From NCBI RefSeq assembly GCF_022829545.1, contig NZ_JAKSYM010000341.1, positions 1-64,000 on the forward strand: a stretch of 64,000 nt of DNA, read 5' to 3'. The DNA comes from Methylobacterium sp. J-030. GTDB taxonomy: Bacteria > Pseudomonadota > Alphaproteobacteria > Rhizobiales > Beijerinckiaceae. Positions 51,043-60,114 of the stretch are shown here, one piece after another. Position numbers and translations under genes: made by a program. The notes beneath the pieces were generated by a model. It ran no database searches. It was not told where the DNA came from and was given only the letters and a program-made list of their open reading frames with translations. Within the stretch, counting starts at the first letter, position 1; every line of letters starts with the position of its first letter.

Positions 51043-51810
51043 ATGTTCAACGCCCTCGCCGACAAGACTTGGATGGTCTGCCCGAACGTCAATCCCAAAG
51101 CCGCGTTCGACCGCGCGACGCAGGCGGTCCTGGTTGAGGGCTTCGTAGACGTGAACGCCGAGAAGGAACTCGGTACGCTGACGGCCCAGCAGCAGACCTC
51201 CGGTTCGGGCCGGCCGCGGACCCTGCGGGTCGTGGTTCGCAAGGCCGGCAAGGGCAGCCGGATCGACGCGCTGTCCATGGTGCAGGCGGGTCAGTCCGGC
51301 CAGGACATCGACAAGGCCCTCTGCCGCATCGTCGATGCCGCGGCGCAGGAAAGGCTCGCCGTGGACGGAGTCGGCTCGGGTGCGGACCACGGGCTGCCGG
51401 GTCGCCGGGGATCGAGCCGGCCGCGGCTGGTGATCCGGCCCGTCAGCGCCCCCCGAGACAGCCCGTCCCGGGCGCCGGCAGGACCAGCCACGCGCGCCCG
51501 GCATAGAGGCGCCCGACCGCGCCCGGCGCTGCGGGCTGCACCACCTGATGGCGCGGCCGGCCGAGACCAGGGCGCCCTCACCGGACGCCGCGAGCGCCAC
51601 TGGAGCACCGAACGCCACGAAGGTCTCCGGCTGGACCGCGAGGGTCGTCAGGGCCGTGACGCCGAGCCCCCGGCGAGTGCGGCCGCGATGGCGGCGACCG
51701 GCAGGCTCCGCCGCAGGCGCGGGTCCGTCATCGTAGGCCTGCTCGAAGCGGCCCCCTCGTCTTCCACGGCGCGGATCTCCGCCGCGAGCTGCTCCACCGC
51801 GGTGTCGTAG
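51043..51810 (+). CDS. Hypothetical protein, N-terminal half credible
   Basis: The ATG at 51043 has GGAGG eight bases upstream. The first about 105 residues (MFNALADKTWMVCPNVNPKA, FVDVNAEKELGTLTAQQQ, LRVVVRKAGKGSRIDALSMV) read as a real small protein. Beyond about 51440 the frame is antisense to a degraded minus-strand gene and becomes Arg/Pro-rich, so the true stop may have been lost. Not recognised. Confidence 0.4.
   Translation: MFNALADKTWMVCPNVNPKAAFDRATQAVLVEGFVDVNAEKELGTLTAQQQTSGSGRPRTLRVVVRKAGKGSRIDALSMVQAGQSGQDIDKALCRIVDAAAQERLAVDGVGSGADHGLPGRRGSSRPRLVIRPVSAPRDSPSRAPAGPATRARHRGARPRPALRAAPPDGAAGRDQGALTGRRERHWSTERHEGLRLDREGRQGRDAEPPASAAAMAATGRLRRRRGSVIVGLLEAAPSSSTARISAASCSTAVS
51443..51735 (-). 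pseudogene. Frameshifted small exported protein
   Basis: The ATG at 51735 starts MTDPRLRRSLPVAAIAAALA (signal-like). One missing base in a G-run near 51670 is needed to continue GLGVTALTTLAVQPETFVAF, and a second near 51545 to continue QVVQPAAPGAVGRLYAGRAW and end at 51443. Each segment reads as real protein. It has two apparent single-base deletions. Function unknown. Confidence 0.5.
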
Positions 51811-52480
51811 CCGACCCGCCGCCAGCCCGGCTCGGACTGGATCGGCATCGCGAACAGCGGCTCGGCCCCGCCGAGGGCGACCGACCGGCCCGCCGGCAAG
51901 AGGACGGAGGTGAGGATCCGGCGATTGCCGGCGATCTCCAGCACGGTCCGGCCGCGGGCGCCGAGCCCCCGGACGATCGCCGTGAAGGCCTGGTAGCGCG
52001 GCGTCTCCATCGGGGCGGCCGGCCCGTGCGCGTCGTTCGGAACCGGGCCGAGGAGGGTGATGCGCGGGTCGGCGGCCGCGTCGGCGGCATCGAGACCTGC
52101 CACGACGCTGCGGATCGTGAGCACGGCCGGGTCCATCCCGGCGAGCCACGCGATCCCGCGCGTGTACAGCCCCTTCACCCCACATTGCAGCGGGAGCGCC
52201 CCGCGCCGCTCGACCGCCCGCAGGGACGGCACGAACGGCGCCGCGTGCCGGAGCCGGGACAGGTCCTGGTCGAAGGGGTAGCGGTACCACGGGGTCTGGC
52301 GCAGGAACACGGCGTAGGCGGCTAGCAGCCGCGCGTTGAACCGGTCCTCCTGTGTGGGCTCGGGGCCCCGCCACCACGCGGTCGCCGCACCCCGTCCGGC
52401 GGGCCGGGGCGAGGTGCCGGCTCGTCCCGGGCCGCCCCTGGGGATGTGCCGGCGGCTCCGCGACCTGACAGCGTGGCCAT
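51648..52480 (-). pseudogene. Frameshifted hypothetical gene divergent from lexA
   Basis: A frame with protein-like sequence runs from about 52390: WWRGPEPTQEDRFNARLLAA, VFLRQTPWYRYPFDQDLSRL and TPRYQAFTAIVRGLGARGRT. It has no start codon of its own; a credible N-terminus (MATLSGRGAAGTSPGAARDE, ATG 52480) lies in the adjacent frame and needs one base inserted near 52390. An internal GTG at 52310 could start a shorter product. Not recognised. The divergent gap contains the lexA SOS box. Confidence 0.5.
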
Positions 52481-52492
52481 ATCGCTCTTGCG

Positions 52493-52507
52493 GAACACTT
52501 GCGGAAC
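52493..52507 (+). promoter_or_regulatory. LexA-binding SOS box of lexA
   Basis: GAAC-N7-GAAC, 69 bases before the lexA ATG. It supports autoregulation and could also act on the divergent frameshifted gene starting at 52480. Confidence 0.85.
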
Positions 52508-52576
52508 GTTTAACCTGTTCGCGATTTGTTTCTGCGGCCGCCCGGGGCGGTCCGCCAAGCCGCGAGGCCCTCTTCG

Positions 52577-53308
52577 ATGCTCACGCGCAAGCAGCTGGAC
52601 CTTCTGCGGTTCATCCAGAGCCGCATGCAGGAATGCGGCGTTCCCCCCTCCTTCGATGAGATGAAGGACGCGCTCGACCTCAAGTCGAAATCGGGCATCC
52701 ACCGGCTGATCACGGCCCTGGAGGAGCGCGGCTTCCTGCGCCGCCTGCCGAATCGGGCGCGCGCCATCGAGGTGATCCGCATCCCCGAGAGTCTGGCGCA
52801 GGCGGCCTCGCCCGCCCCCGAGCCCCGCCGCTTCACCCCGAGCGTGGTGGAGGGCGGCAAGTCCCGGCAGCCGGCGGCAGCGCCACCGATGCCGGCGAGC
52901 GCCAGGATGATCGACGAATCAGGCCGGGCGGTCTCGATCCCCGTCATGGGCCGGATCGCGGCCGGTACGCCGGTCTCGGCGATCCAGAACCAGAGCCACG
53001 CCATCACGCTGTCGCCGGACTTCCTCGCAGGCGGCGAGCACTACGCCCTGGAGGTGCGCGGTGATTCGATGGTCGAGGCCGGGATCCTCGACGGCGACCT
53101 CGTGGTGATCCGCAAGCAGGACACGGCCAATACCGGCGACATCATCGTGGCGCTGATCGACGACGAGGAGGCGACGCTCAAGCGCCTGCGCCGCCGCGGC
53201 TCCTCGATCGCCCTGGAGGCCGCCAACCCGGCCTACGAAACCCGCGTCCTGGGTCCCGACCGGGTCCAGATCCAGGGCCGGCTCGTCAGCCTCGTACGTC
53301 GCTACTGA
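52577..53308 (+). CDS. lexA: SOS transcriptional repressor LexA
   Basis: 243 residues. The N-terminal winged helix is MLTRKQLDLLRFIQSRMQEC, then SKSGIHRLITALEERGFLRR. A longer linker than in E. coli (about 80-125) follows, as usual in alphaproteobacteria. The self-cleavage Ala-Gly is in MGRIAAGTPV; the catalytic serine is in VRGDSMVEAGILDGD and the lysine in EATLKRL. RecA filament triggers cleavage and derepression. The last seven bases overlap the convergent comEC gene. Confidence 0.97.
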   Translation: MLTRKQLDLLRFIQSRMQECGVPPSFDEMKDALDLKSKSGIHRLITALEERGFLRRLPNRARAIEVIRIPESLAQAASPAPEPRRFTPSVVEGGKSRQPAAAPPMPASARMIDESGRAVSIPVMGRIAAGTPVSAIQNQSHAITLSPDFLAGGEHYALEVRGDSMVEAGILDGDLVVIRKQDTANTGDIIVALIDDEEATLKRLRRRGSSIALEAANPAYETRVLGPDRVQIQGRLVSLVRRY

Positions 53309-55560
53309 AGCGGTTCGGTGGGGGCCTCCGCGGGGATCTGAGGCGCTTCGGTCGAGGCCATGCCGCCGTCCGTCCCCGCGGGGGGATCCGCCCCTTGCTC
53401 GAGCGGAGCGGGTGCCGGCCGCGGACGCCAGGGGGCGGACCGGCCATCGCCCTGGGCCGCGCGCATCGTGAAGCCAGTCTCGTCCGCCCGCAGGGCGATG
53501 GCTCCGCGCGTGGCCAGCACGCGGCGGTCGATCACGAGCGGTCCCGTGCAGGTCGGCGGCGCCGTGAGGCTCGTGATCAGCACGGCGGCCCGGGCGCAAT
53601 CCTCCTGGAAGGCGCGCCGGTCGCGGACCAAGGCGACCGGCCTGCCGTCCGGCAGGAGCGCGATGCAGCCGAGACGGTCGCAGCGCCCGCCCGGGGCCGC
53701 GCCGGATCCGCGATCAGGTCGCCGCCCGTCGCCGTCCGCTTTGAGCCATTGCTCCAGCACGAAGCCCGAAGGGCTGCCGAGGACCGCGAGGCGGCCGTCC
53801 GGCCCGCGCACCGCGGCCCCTGAGCCCTGCCGGTCGACGTAGAGGTCGCGGCGCTCCGGCTGGACGAGCAGGCCGATCCCGAGCAGGACGGGCGGCAGGG
53901 CGAGCCAGCGCAGCCGCGAGGCCGGCAGTGTCGCCAGCAGCAGGGCCGCCGTCAGGGCGGCGAGGGCCCCGGGGCCGAAGGCCGGCACCACTAGGCTCGC
54001 CCGCTCGAACCCGGCGATCCAGTTCGAGATCGCCAGCATGCCGCCCACTGCCTGCCCCATCAGCCACCAGACCGGCCGGTCGAGGGCGAAGGGATAGGCG
54101 AGGCACCCGATCACGGCCGAGGGCATCACCACCAGCGAGACGAGGGGCAGCGTCAGGGCGTTGCCGACGAGGCCGAAGGGCTGGATCGTCTGGAAGTGGT
54201 AGGTGGCGAAGGGCGCGGTCGCGATCTGCGCCACCAGGGTCGTGGCCAGGGTACCGGTGACCGCCGACAGGCCGGTCCCGACGAGACGGCCGATCCGCCC
54301 GGCCCCCGGCCGCACGAACAGGCGCCCGTCGATCAGCCGGGCGCAGGCGATCAGCCCGGCCACCGCGCCGAACGACATCTGGAAGCTCGGCCCCAGCAGG
54401 CCCTCCGGCTCGCGGGCCAGCGCGATCAGGGCGGCCAGCGCGAGGTTGCGCATCGACAGGGCCGGCCGGTCGACGAGGATCGCGCCCAGCATGATCAGCG
54501 TCATGATCAGCGAGCGCTCGGCGGCGATGTCCCAGCCCGAGAAGGCGCAGTAGGCGCTCACCCCCACCATGGCGAAGCCGGCCGCGATCTTCTTGATCGG
54601 CCAGAACAGGGCGCAGTGGGGGATCAGCGCGAGCAGCGCCCGCACCAGCCAGAACACCACGCCGGCGGCCAGCACCATGTGGAGGCCCGAGATCGAGACC
54701 ACGTGGTAGATGCCGGCGGCGCGCAAAGCGTCGTTGGTGGCCGGGCCGATCAGCCCGCGCTTGCCGGTCACCAGGGCCGCCGCCACCGCGCCCGCTTGGC
54801 CGCCTTCGGCCTCGGCGATCCGGCGAGTCAGGGCGTTGCGGGCCTGGTCCAGCGTCGCGGCGAGGCGTAGCCGCAGGGGCGGCGGCTCCGCGGGCGCCCG
54901 GACCGTGACCGCGCCGAGGAGCGAGCCGACCGCGCCGATTCCCTGGAAATACGCGTCCCGGGCGAAGTCGTAGCCGCCCGGCCGGGCCGCCTCCGGGGGC
55001 GGCAGCAGACGGGCCGTCGCCGCGATGGTCTCGCCGGGCCGCGGGATCGGCGCCTTGCGGAACGAGACCCGCACCCGGGACGGCCGCGCCTCGGGCCTGA
55101 GTCCGGCGAAGCTCTCCACGCGGATCACCAGCCGGGCGCCGACCTCGCGCTCGTCCAAGGCCTCCACCATGCCGATGAGCGGCCCGATGGTGGTCCGGGC
55201 CAGGATCGGCGCGGCGACCTGCGAGACCCGCCACGTCGCCGCCGCGAAGCCGAGGAACGCGAAGCCGACCGCCAGCGCCAGCGCCATCGCGACCGGCCGC
55301 GCTCCCAGGAACGGCACCGGCGCCAGGGCGAGGGTCGCCCCGATCAGCGGGGCGGCCAGGAGTGGCGTGCCGTCCGCGGCTCCGAAATAGACGAGAATTC
55401 CGGCCCCGAACGCCACCGCGAGCCAGGGGAACAGGCGGCGCTGCTCGGCCTCCCGGGCAAGGCCTTCGACCAGCCAGTTTCGAACGGCCGGAAGCGCGGG
55501 CACGCGCGGGCCGGCGAGCGCGAAGGCACCCCCCGTCAGCCTCGCGCCGATCCGCCGCAT
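53302..55560 (-). CDS. comEC: ComEC/Rec2 family competence protein
   Basis: 752 residues. An N-terminal DUF4131/OB-like soluble segment between two helices (about 80-210) is followed by the Competence channel domain with many helices: GIYHVVSISGLHMVLAAG, FSGWDIAAERSLIMTLIMLG, SFQMSFGAVAGLIAC. The C-terminal part is shorter than a full metallo-beta-lactamase domain, ending around a thermonuclease-like remnant. It would form the inner-membrane DNA uptake channel. Convergent with lexA (7-base overlap) and divergent from gltX. Confidence 0.93.
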   Translation of the reverse strand: MRRIGARLTGGAFALAGPRVPALPAVRNWLVEGLAREAEQRRLFPWLAVAFGAGILVYFGAADGTPLLAAPLIGATLALAPVPFLGARPVAMALALAVGFAFLGFAAATWRVSQVAAPILARTTIGPLIGMVEALDEREVGARLVIRVESFAGLRPEARPSRVRVSFRKAPIPRPGETIAATARLLPPPEAARPGGYDFARDAYFQGIGAVGSLLGAVTVRAPAEPPPLRLRLAATLDQARNALTRRIAEAEGGQAGAVAAALVTGKRGLIGPATNDALRAAGIYHVVSISGLHMVLAAGVVFWLVRALLALIPHCALFWPIKKIAAGFAMVGVSAYCAFSGWDIAAERSLIMTLIMLGAILVDRPALSMRNLALAALIALAREPEGLLGPSFQMSFGAVAGLIACARLIDGRLFVRPGAGRIGRLVGTGLSAVTGTLATTLVAQIATAPFATYHFQTIQPFGLVGNALTLPLVSLVVMPSAVIGCLAYPFALDRPVWWLMGQAVGGMLAISNWIAGFERASLVVPAFGPGALAALTAALLLATLPASRLRWLALPPVLLGIGLLVQPERRDLYVDRQGSGAAVRGPDGRLAVLGSPSGFVLEQWLKADGDGRRPDRGSGAAPGGRCDRLGCIALLPDGRPVALVRDRRAFQEDCARAAVLITSLTAPPTCTGPLVIDRRVLATRGAIALRADETGFTMRAAQGDGRSAPWRPRPAPAPLEQGADPPAGTDGGMASTEAPQIPAEAPTEPLQ

Positions 55561-55726
55561 TGCCCCTGCCCCGATCCGCGCGACCTGTCGTCGGCGGCCG
55601 GGCGATTCCCCGGCCGATTCTTATCGCATCCGTGGGCCCGTGCTACGGGCGGCGCTTCGTGCTACGGGCGCCCTCATCGAGCCCGCCGCTCCGTGCTCCC
55701 CATCTCGCCCCGAACCTACCGGACCG

Positions 55727-57154
55727 ATGTCCTCAGCCGTCGTCACGCGCTTCGCCCCCTCGCCCACCGGCTACCTCCATATCGGCGGCGCCCGGACGGC
55801 CCTGTTCAACTGGCTCTACGCCCGCCACACCGGGGGGCGGATGCTGCTGCGCATCGAGGATACCGACCGCGAGCGCTCGACCAAGGGGGCGATCGACGCG
55901 ATCCTCGACGGTCTGTCGTGGCTTGGCCTCGATTGGGACGGCGACGTGGTGTTCCAGTTCGCCCGGGCCGAGCGCCACCGTGCGGTGGCCGAGGAACTGC
56001 TGGCCGCCGGCCGCGCCTATCATTGCTACGCCACCGCCGAGGAACTCGTGCAGATGCGCGAGACCGCCCGCGCCGAGGGGCGCGCCCCTCGCTACGATGG
56101 CCGCTGGCGCGACCGCGACCCGTCCGAGGCGCCCGCCGGAGCCAAGCCGGTGATCCGCCTGCGCGCGCCCCTGGAGGGCGAGACCGTGGTCGAGGACGCC
56201 GTCCAGGGCCGGGTGACTTGGGCCAACAGGGACCTCGACGACCTCGTCCTGCTTCGCTCGGACGGCACGCCGACCTACATGCTCGCCGTGGTGGTGGACG
56301 ACCACGACATGGGCGTCACGCAGATCATCCGCGGCGACGACCACCTCACCAACGCGGCCCGCCAGAGCCAGATCTTCGCCGCGCTCGGCTGGGACGTCCC
56401 GCGGATGGCCCACATCCCGCTGATCCATGGGGCCGACGGGGCGAAGCTCTCGAAGCGGCACGGGGCGCTCGGCGTCGAGGCCTATCGCGACCTCGGCTAC
56501 CTGCCGGCGGCGCTCCGCAACTACCTCGTGCGGCTCGGCTGGAGCCACGGCGACCAAGAGGTGTTTTCCACCGAGGAGATGATTGCGGCCTTCGATCTCG
56601 GCTCGGTCGGGCGCTCGGCGGCGCGGTTCGACTTCGCCAAGCTCGCCAACCTCAACGGCCTCTACATCCGCGGCAGCGCCGATGCCGACCTCGTGGCGGC
56701 GATCGAGACCATCCTACCGGGCGTCGGACCCCAGCGCGGCCTGTCGGCGCCGCTGCCGCCGGACCTCAAGGCCAAGCTCACTGAGGCCATGCCGGGCCTC
56801 AAGGAGCGGGCCAAGACCCTGATCGAACTTCTCGACAGCGCCTACTACCTCTACGCCCGGCGCCCGCTCGAACTCGACGACAAGGCCCGCGCCCTCCTGT
56901 CCGACGAGGGCCGCGGGCGCCTCGCCGGCGTGAAGCCGGCGCTCGAAGCCCTGCCGGAGTGGGGCGCGGCCTCGACCGAGGGCGCGGTGCGCCACTACGC
57001 CGAGGAGGCCGGCTGCAAGCTCGGGCAGGTGGCCCAGCCCCTGCGGGCCGCGCTCACCGGCCGGACAACCTCCCCGCCCCTGTTCGACGTGATGGCGGTG
57101 CTCGGCCGGGACGAGACCTTGGCCCGCCTCGGCGATCAGGTGTCGCAGGGCTGA
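55727..57154 (+). CDS. gltX: Glutamyl-tRNA synthetase
   Basis: Charges tRNA-Glu (and, in alphaproteobacteria, probably tRNA-Gln for later amidation). 475 residues. The class I HIGH equivalent is in RFAPSPTGYLHIGGARTALF and KMSKS appears as GAKLSKRHGA. LLRIEDTDRERS and the anticodon-binding helical C-terminus are standard. A hairpin terminator follows at 57235-57259. ATG 55727 matches the usual N-terminus. Confidence 0.96.
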   Translation: MSSAVVTRFAPSPTGYLHIGGARTALFNWLYARHTGGRMLLRIEDTDRERSTKGAIDAILDGLSWLGLDWDGDVVFQFARAERHRAVAEELLAAGRAYHCYATAEELVQMRETARAEGRAPRYDGRWRDRDPSEAPAGAKPVIRLRAPLEGETVVEDAVQGRVTWANRDLDDLVLLRSDGTPTYMLAVVVDDHDMGVTQIIRGDDHLTNAARQSQIFAALGWDVPRMAHIPLIHGADGAKLSKRHGALGVEAYRDLGYLPAALRNYLVRLGWSHGDQEVFSTEEMIAAFDLGSVGRSAARFDFAKLANLNGLYIRGSADADLVAAIETILPGVGPQRGLSAPLPPDLKAKLTEAMPGLKERAKTLIELLDSAYYLYARRPLELDDKARALLSDEGRGRLAGVKPALEALPEWGAASTEGAVRHYAEEAGCKLGQVAQPLRAALTGRTTSPPLFDVMAVLGRDETLARLGDQVSQG

Positions 57155-57234
57155 AGCCGCCCGCAGGGCCGGGAACGGCGGATTCCGGCCCGGATTTCGC
57201 TTGGTGGCATCCGGGTCACGAATTTGCTTGGCGT

Positions 57235-57259
57235 CGGGGTCCGGTTGTCACGGACCCCG
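57235..57259. terminator. Terminator hairpin after gltX
   Basis: A 9-bp perfect stem CGGGGTCCG/CGGACCCCG with a 7-base loop between gltX and gltA. Confidence 0.65.
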
Positions 57260-57396
57260 TTGCTGCTGCAGTGCGGTTTGGGTAACGCAGGTCTGTGAGC
57301 ACCCGCAGCATGTGGCGCGGTGCTCATGCCCCCGGGACCGCCCGGGGGAGCCCGAGGCCGGCATCCGCCACGTCGCCAGAGAAGGGTCCACGATCC

Positions 57397-58686
57397 ATGA
57401 GCGCACCCAGCACCATCACCGTGGACGGCAAGACGATCGAATTGCCGGTGAAATCCGGTACGATCGGGCCGGACGTCATCGACATCGGCAAGCTCTACGC
57501 CCAGACCGGAGCCTTCACCTTCGACCCGGGCTTCACCTCGACGGCCTCCTGCGAATCGAAGATCACCTACATCGACGGCGACGAGGGCGTGCTGCTCTAC
57601 CGCGGCTACCCGATCGAGCAGCTCGCCGAGCAGGGCGACTTCCTCGAAACCTGCTACCTGATGCTGTTCGGCGCCCTGCCGACCGCCGCCCAGAAGGCCG
57701 ATTTCGACTACCGGGTCACGCGCCACACCATGGTGCACGACCAGATGAACCGGTTCTTCACCGGCTTCCGGCGCGATGCGCACCCGATGGCCGTGATGGT
57801 GGCCTCGGTCGGCGCGCTCTCGGCCTTCTACCACGACTCGACCGACATCACGGACGAGAGCCAGCGGATGATCGCCTCCATCCGCATGATCGCCAAGATG
57901 CCGACGCTGGCCGCGATGGCCTACAAGTACTCGATCGGCCAGCCCTTCGTGTACCCGAAGAACGACCTCGACTACACCTCGAACTTCCTGCGCATGTGCT
58001 ACGCGGTGCCGTGCGAGGATTACGTTGTGAATCCGGTCTTCGCCAAGGCGCTCGACAAGATCTTCATCCTGCACGCGGACCACGAGCAGAACGCTTCGAC
58101 CTCGACGGTGCGGCTCGCCGGCTCCTCGGGCGCCAACCCCTTCGCCTGCATCGCGGCCGGCGTCGCCTGCCTGTGGGGCCCGGCCCATGGCGGCGCCAAC
58201 GAGGCGGCGCTGAAGATGCTGATGGAGATCGGCACGCCGGAGAACGTCAGCAAGTACGTCGCCAAGGCCAAGGACAAGAACGATCCGTTCCGCCTGATGG
58301 GCTTCGGCCACCGGGTCTACAAGAACTATGATCCCCGCGCCCGGATCATGCAGAACACCACGCACCAGGTGCTGAAGGAACTCGGCCACTCGGACGACCC
58401 GCTGCTCCACGTCGCCATGGAGCTGGAGCAGATCGCCCTCAAGGACGATTACTTCATCGAGAAGAAGCTCTATCCGAACATCGATTTCTATTCGGGCATC
58501 ACCCTCAAGGCGATGGGCTTCCCGACCGACATGTTCACGGTGCTGTTCGCGGTGGCGCGCACGGTCGGCTGGATCGCCCAGTGGGCCGAGATGATCGAGG
58601 ACCCGTCGCAGAAGATCGGTCGTCCGCGCCAGCTCTACGTCGGCCCGGCCCAGCGCGACTACGTGGCGGTGGACCAGCGCGGCTGA
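57397..58686 (+). CDS. gltA: Citrate synthase, type II
   Basis: Condenses acetyl-CoA and oxaloacetate at the entry of the TCA cycle. 429 residues. Conserved stretches include the N-terminal FTFDPGFTSTASCESKITYI, the active-site ADHEQNASTSTVRLAGSSGA, GPAHGGANEAALKML and MGFGHRVYKNYDPRA; the C-terminal DFYSGITLKAMGFP carries the catalytic aspartate. ATG 57397 follows GAAGGG. The length and signatures fit the hexameric NADH-regulated Gram-negative type. Confidence 0.97.
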   Translation: MSAPSTITVDGKTIELPVKSGTIGPDVIDIGKLYAQTGAFTFDPGFTSTASCESKITYIDGDEGVLLYRGYPIEQLAEQGDFLETCYLMLFGALPTAAQKADFDYRVTRHTMVHDQMNRFFTGFRRDAHPMAVMVASVGALSAFYHDSTDITDESQRMIASIRMIAKMPTLAAMAYKYSIGQPFVYPKNDLDYTSNFLRMCYAVPCEDYVVNPVFAKALDKIFILHADHEQNASTSTVRLAGSSGANPFACIAAGVACLWGPAHGGANEAALKMLMEIGTPENVSKYVAKAKDKNDPFRLMGFGHRVYKNYDPRARIMQNTTHQVLKELGHSDDPLLHVAMELEQIALKDDYFIEKKLYPNIDFYSGITLKAMGFPTDMFTVLFAVARTVGWIAQWAEMIEDPSQKIGRPRQLYVGPAQRDYVAVDQRG

Positions 58687-58706
58687 GGCGGGACCTGGCC
58701 CGGACG

Positions 58707-59633
58707 ATGATCAGGGGGGCGGCCGGGAGGCCGCCCTTCGCGTTTGCGGGGCCGGCGGATCTCCGCCTGGCCTATCGCCCGCCCTACGATTGGGCGGCGA
58801 TCCGCGCCTTCCTGGCCAAGCGGGCGATCCCCGGGGTCGAGGCGACGGACCCCGCGGCGGCCTACGCGCGCACGGTCAGCGTCGCGGGGAGGCACGGCCT
58901 CGTGACGGTCGAGCCCGGCGTCGACGGCCTGTGCGCGACGCTCCGCGGCATTGAGGCGAGCGACGCTCCGACGATCACGGGACGCCTGCGCCGCCTGTTC
59001 GACTGCGACGCGGATCCCGCCGCCATCGCGGAATGCCTCGCCGGGGATCCGGTGCTGGCGCCGCTCGTGGCGGCACGGCCCGGCTTACGGCTGCCCGGCG
59101 CCTGGGACCCGTTCGAGACCGGCTGCCGGGCGATCCTCGGCCAGCAGGTCTCGGTGGCCGCCGCGATCGGGCTCGCCGGGAAGCTGGTGGCGGCGTTCGG
59201 GACGCCCCTCGCGGAGCCGTTCGGCGGCCTGACCCACGTCTTTCCCGCACCGGCCGATCTGATCGAGGCGGATGTCGCCCTGGCGCTCAACATGCCGCGG
59301 GCCCGCGGCGCGGCGATCCGGGCGCTGGCCGCGGCGGCGCTGGCAGATCCAGACCTGTTCGCCCCAGCCGAATCCCTGGAAGCGGCGGTGCTGCGCTTCA
59401 CGGCGATCCGCGGCATCGGTCCCTGGACGGCGCAGTACATCGCCATGCGGGTGCTCAAGCTGCCGGACGCCCTGCCGGTGGGCGATGTCGGCCTGCTGCG
59501 GGCGCTCGCGACCGCCACCGGGCGTCCGAGCGCGGCCGAGCTTCTGGCCCAGGCCGAGGCATGGCGGCCGTACCGGGCCTACGCGGCGCAGCACCTCTGG
59601 GCGGCGGATGAGGCGGCTGTAAAGCAGGTGTGA
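58707..59633 (+). CDS. alkA: DNA-3-methyladenine glycosylase II (AlkA)
   Basis: Excises alkylated purines. 308 residues. The N-terminal AlkA_N domain (LRLAYRPPYDWAAIRAFLAK) is followed by the HhH-GPD domain: DPFETGCRAILGQQVSVAAA, the hairpin RGIGPWTAQYIAMRVLKLPD and the catalytic aspartate in PVGDVGLLRA. No Ada-type N-terminal regulator domain is fused. ATG 58707, 21 bases after the gltA stop, so read-through from gltA is possible. Confidence 0.93.
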   Translation: MIRGAAGRPPFAFAGPADLRLAYRPPYDWAAIRAFLAKRAIPGVEATDPAAAYARTVSVAGRHGLVTVEPGVDGLCATLRGIEASDAPTITGRLRRLFDCDADPAAIAECLAGDPVLAPLVAARPGLRLPGAWDPFETGCRAILGQQVSVAAAIGLAGKLVAAFGTPLAEPFGGLTHVFPAPADLIEADVALALNMPRARGAAIRALAAAALADPDLFAPAESLEAAVLRFTAIRGIGPWTAQYIAMRVLKLPDALPVGDVGLLRALATATGRPSAAELLAQAEAWRPYRAYAAQHLWAADEAAVKQV

Positions 59634-60114
59634 TTCGGCGCTGCTCGACGATTTCGTTGCCACCGTCTTTGCGCGCGGAGCGAAGCAACCCAATGTTGCG
59701 CAACACCGGCCAGTCGCGCGCTGTCCTTGGGTCACTTCGCTGCGCTCGTGATGACGGAGGGGACGCTTGACCCGGTGCGCTTCATCACGGGGCTTGGCCG
59801 GGCTATGGATCGTGCCGTCATTGGGGTGTGTGGAACGCACCGCGGACCCTTCGCCCTTGACGACAGCCCAGTTCCTTCTCCGGCTCGCGGCGCCATTTGG
59901 CGGCGGGGTGCTGGCCCTCGGCGCGCTCTGGCTCAGCCAGCGCGCGCATTGAGGACAGGGCCATTCCACCTGACCTCCTCAGTCTGGAGCTCGAGGGATT
60001 GCAGAGGCCTCGGAAGAGCTTCTTCGAGGCCTGCGCTGCGCTTCGGCACCACCGGATGAAGGGTTTGTCGGGAGGTTGTTCGATCGACCGGGCTGACGCC
60101 TTCAAAGGGCTACC
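59634..60114. other. Intergenic region with degenerate palindromic repeats
   Basis: About 480 bases between alkA and rimO. The part from about 59970 to 60120 has a degenerate CTCCTCAG.../...CCTCAGG arrangement like the repeat at 5545-5658. A GTG-started 40-residue frame (59830-59952) encoding one hydrophobic helix (FGGGVLALGALWLSQ) may be a tiny membrane protein, but the evidence is weak. Confidence 0.4.

Noticed and set aside
59767..59952. 61-residue frame between alkA and rimO
   Set aside because: The N-terminal part is not protein-like and only a short hydrophobic stretch supports it; mentioned within the intergenic entry instead.
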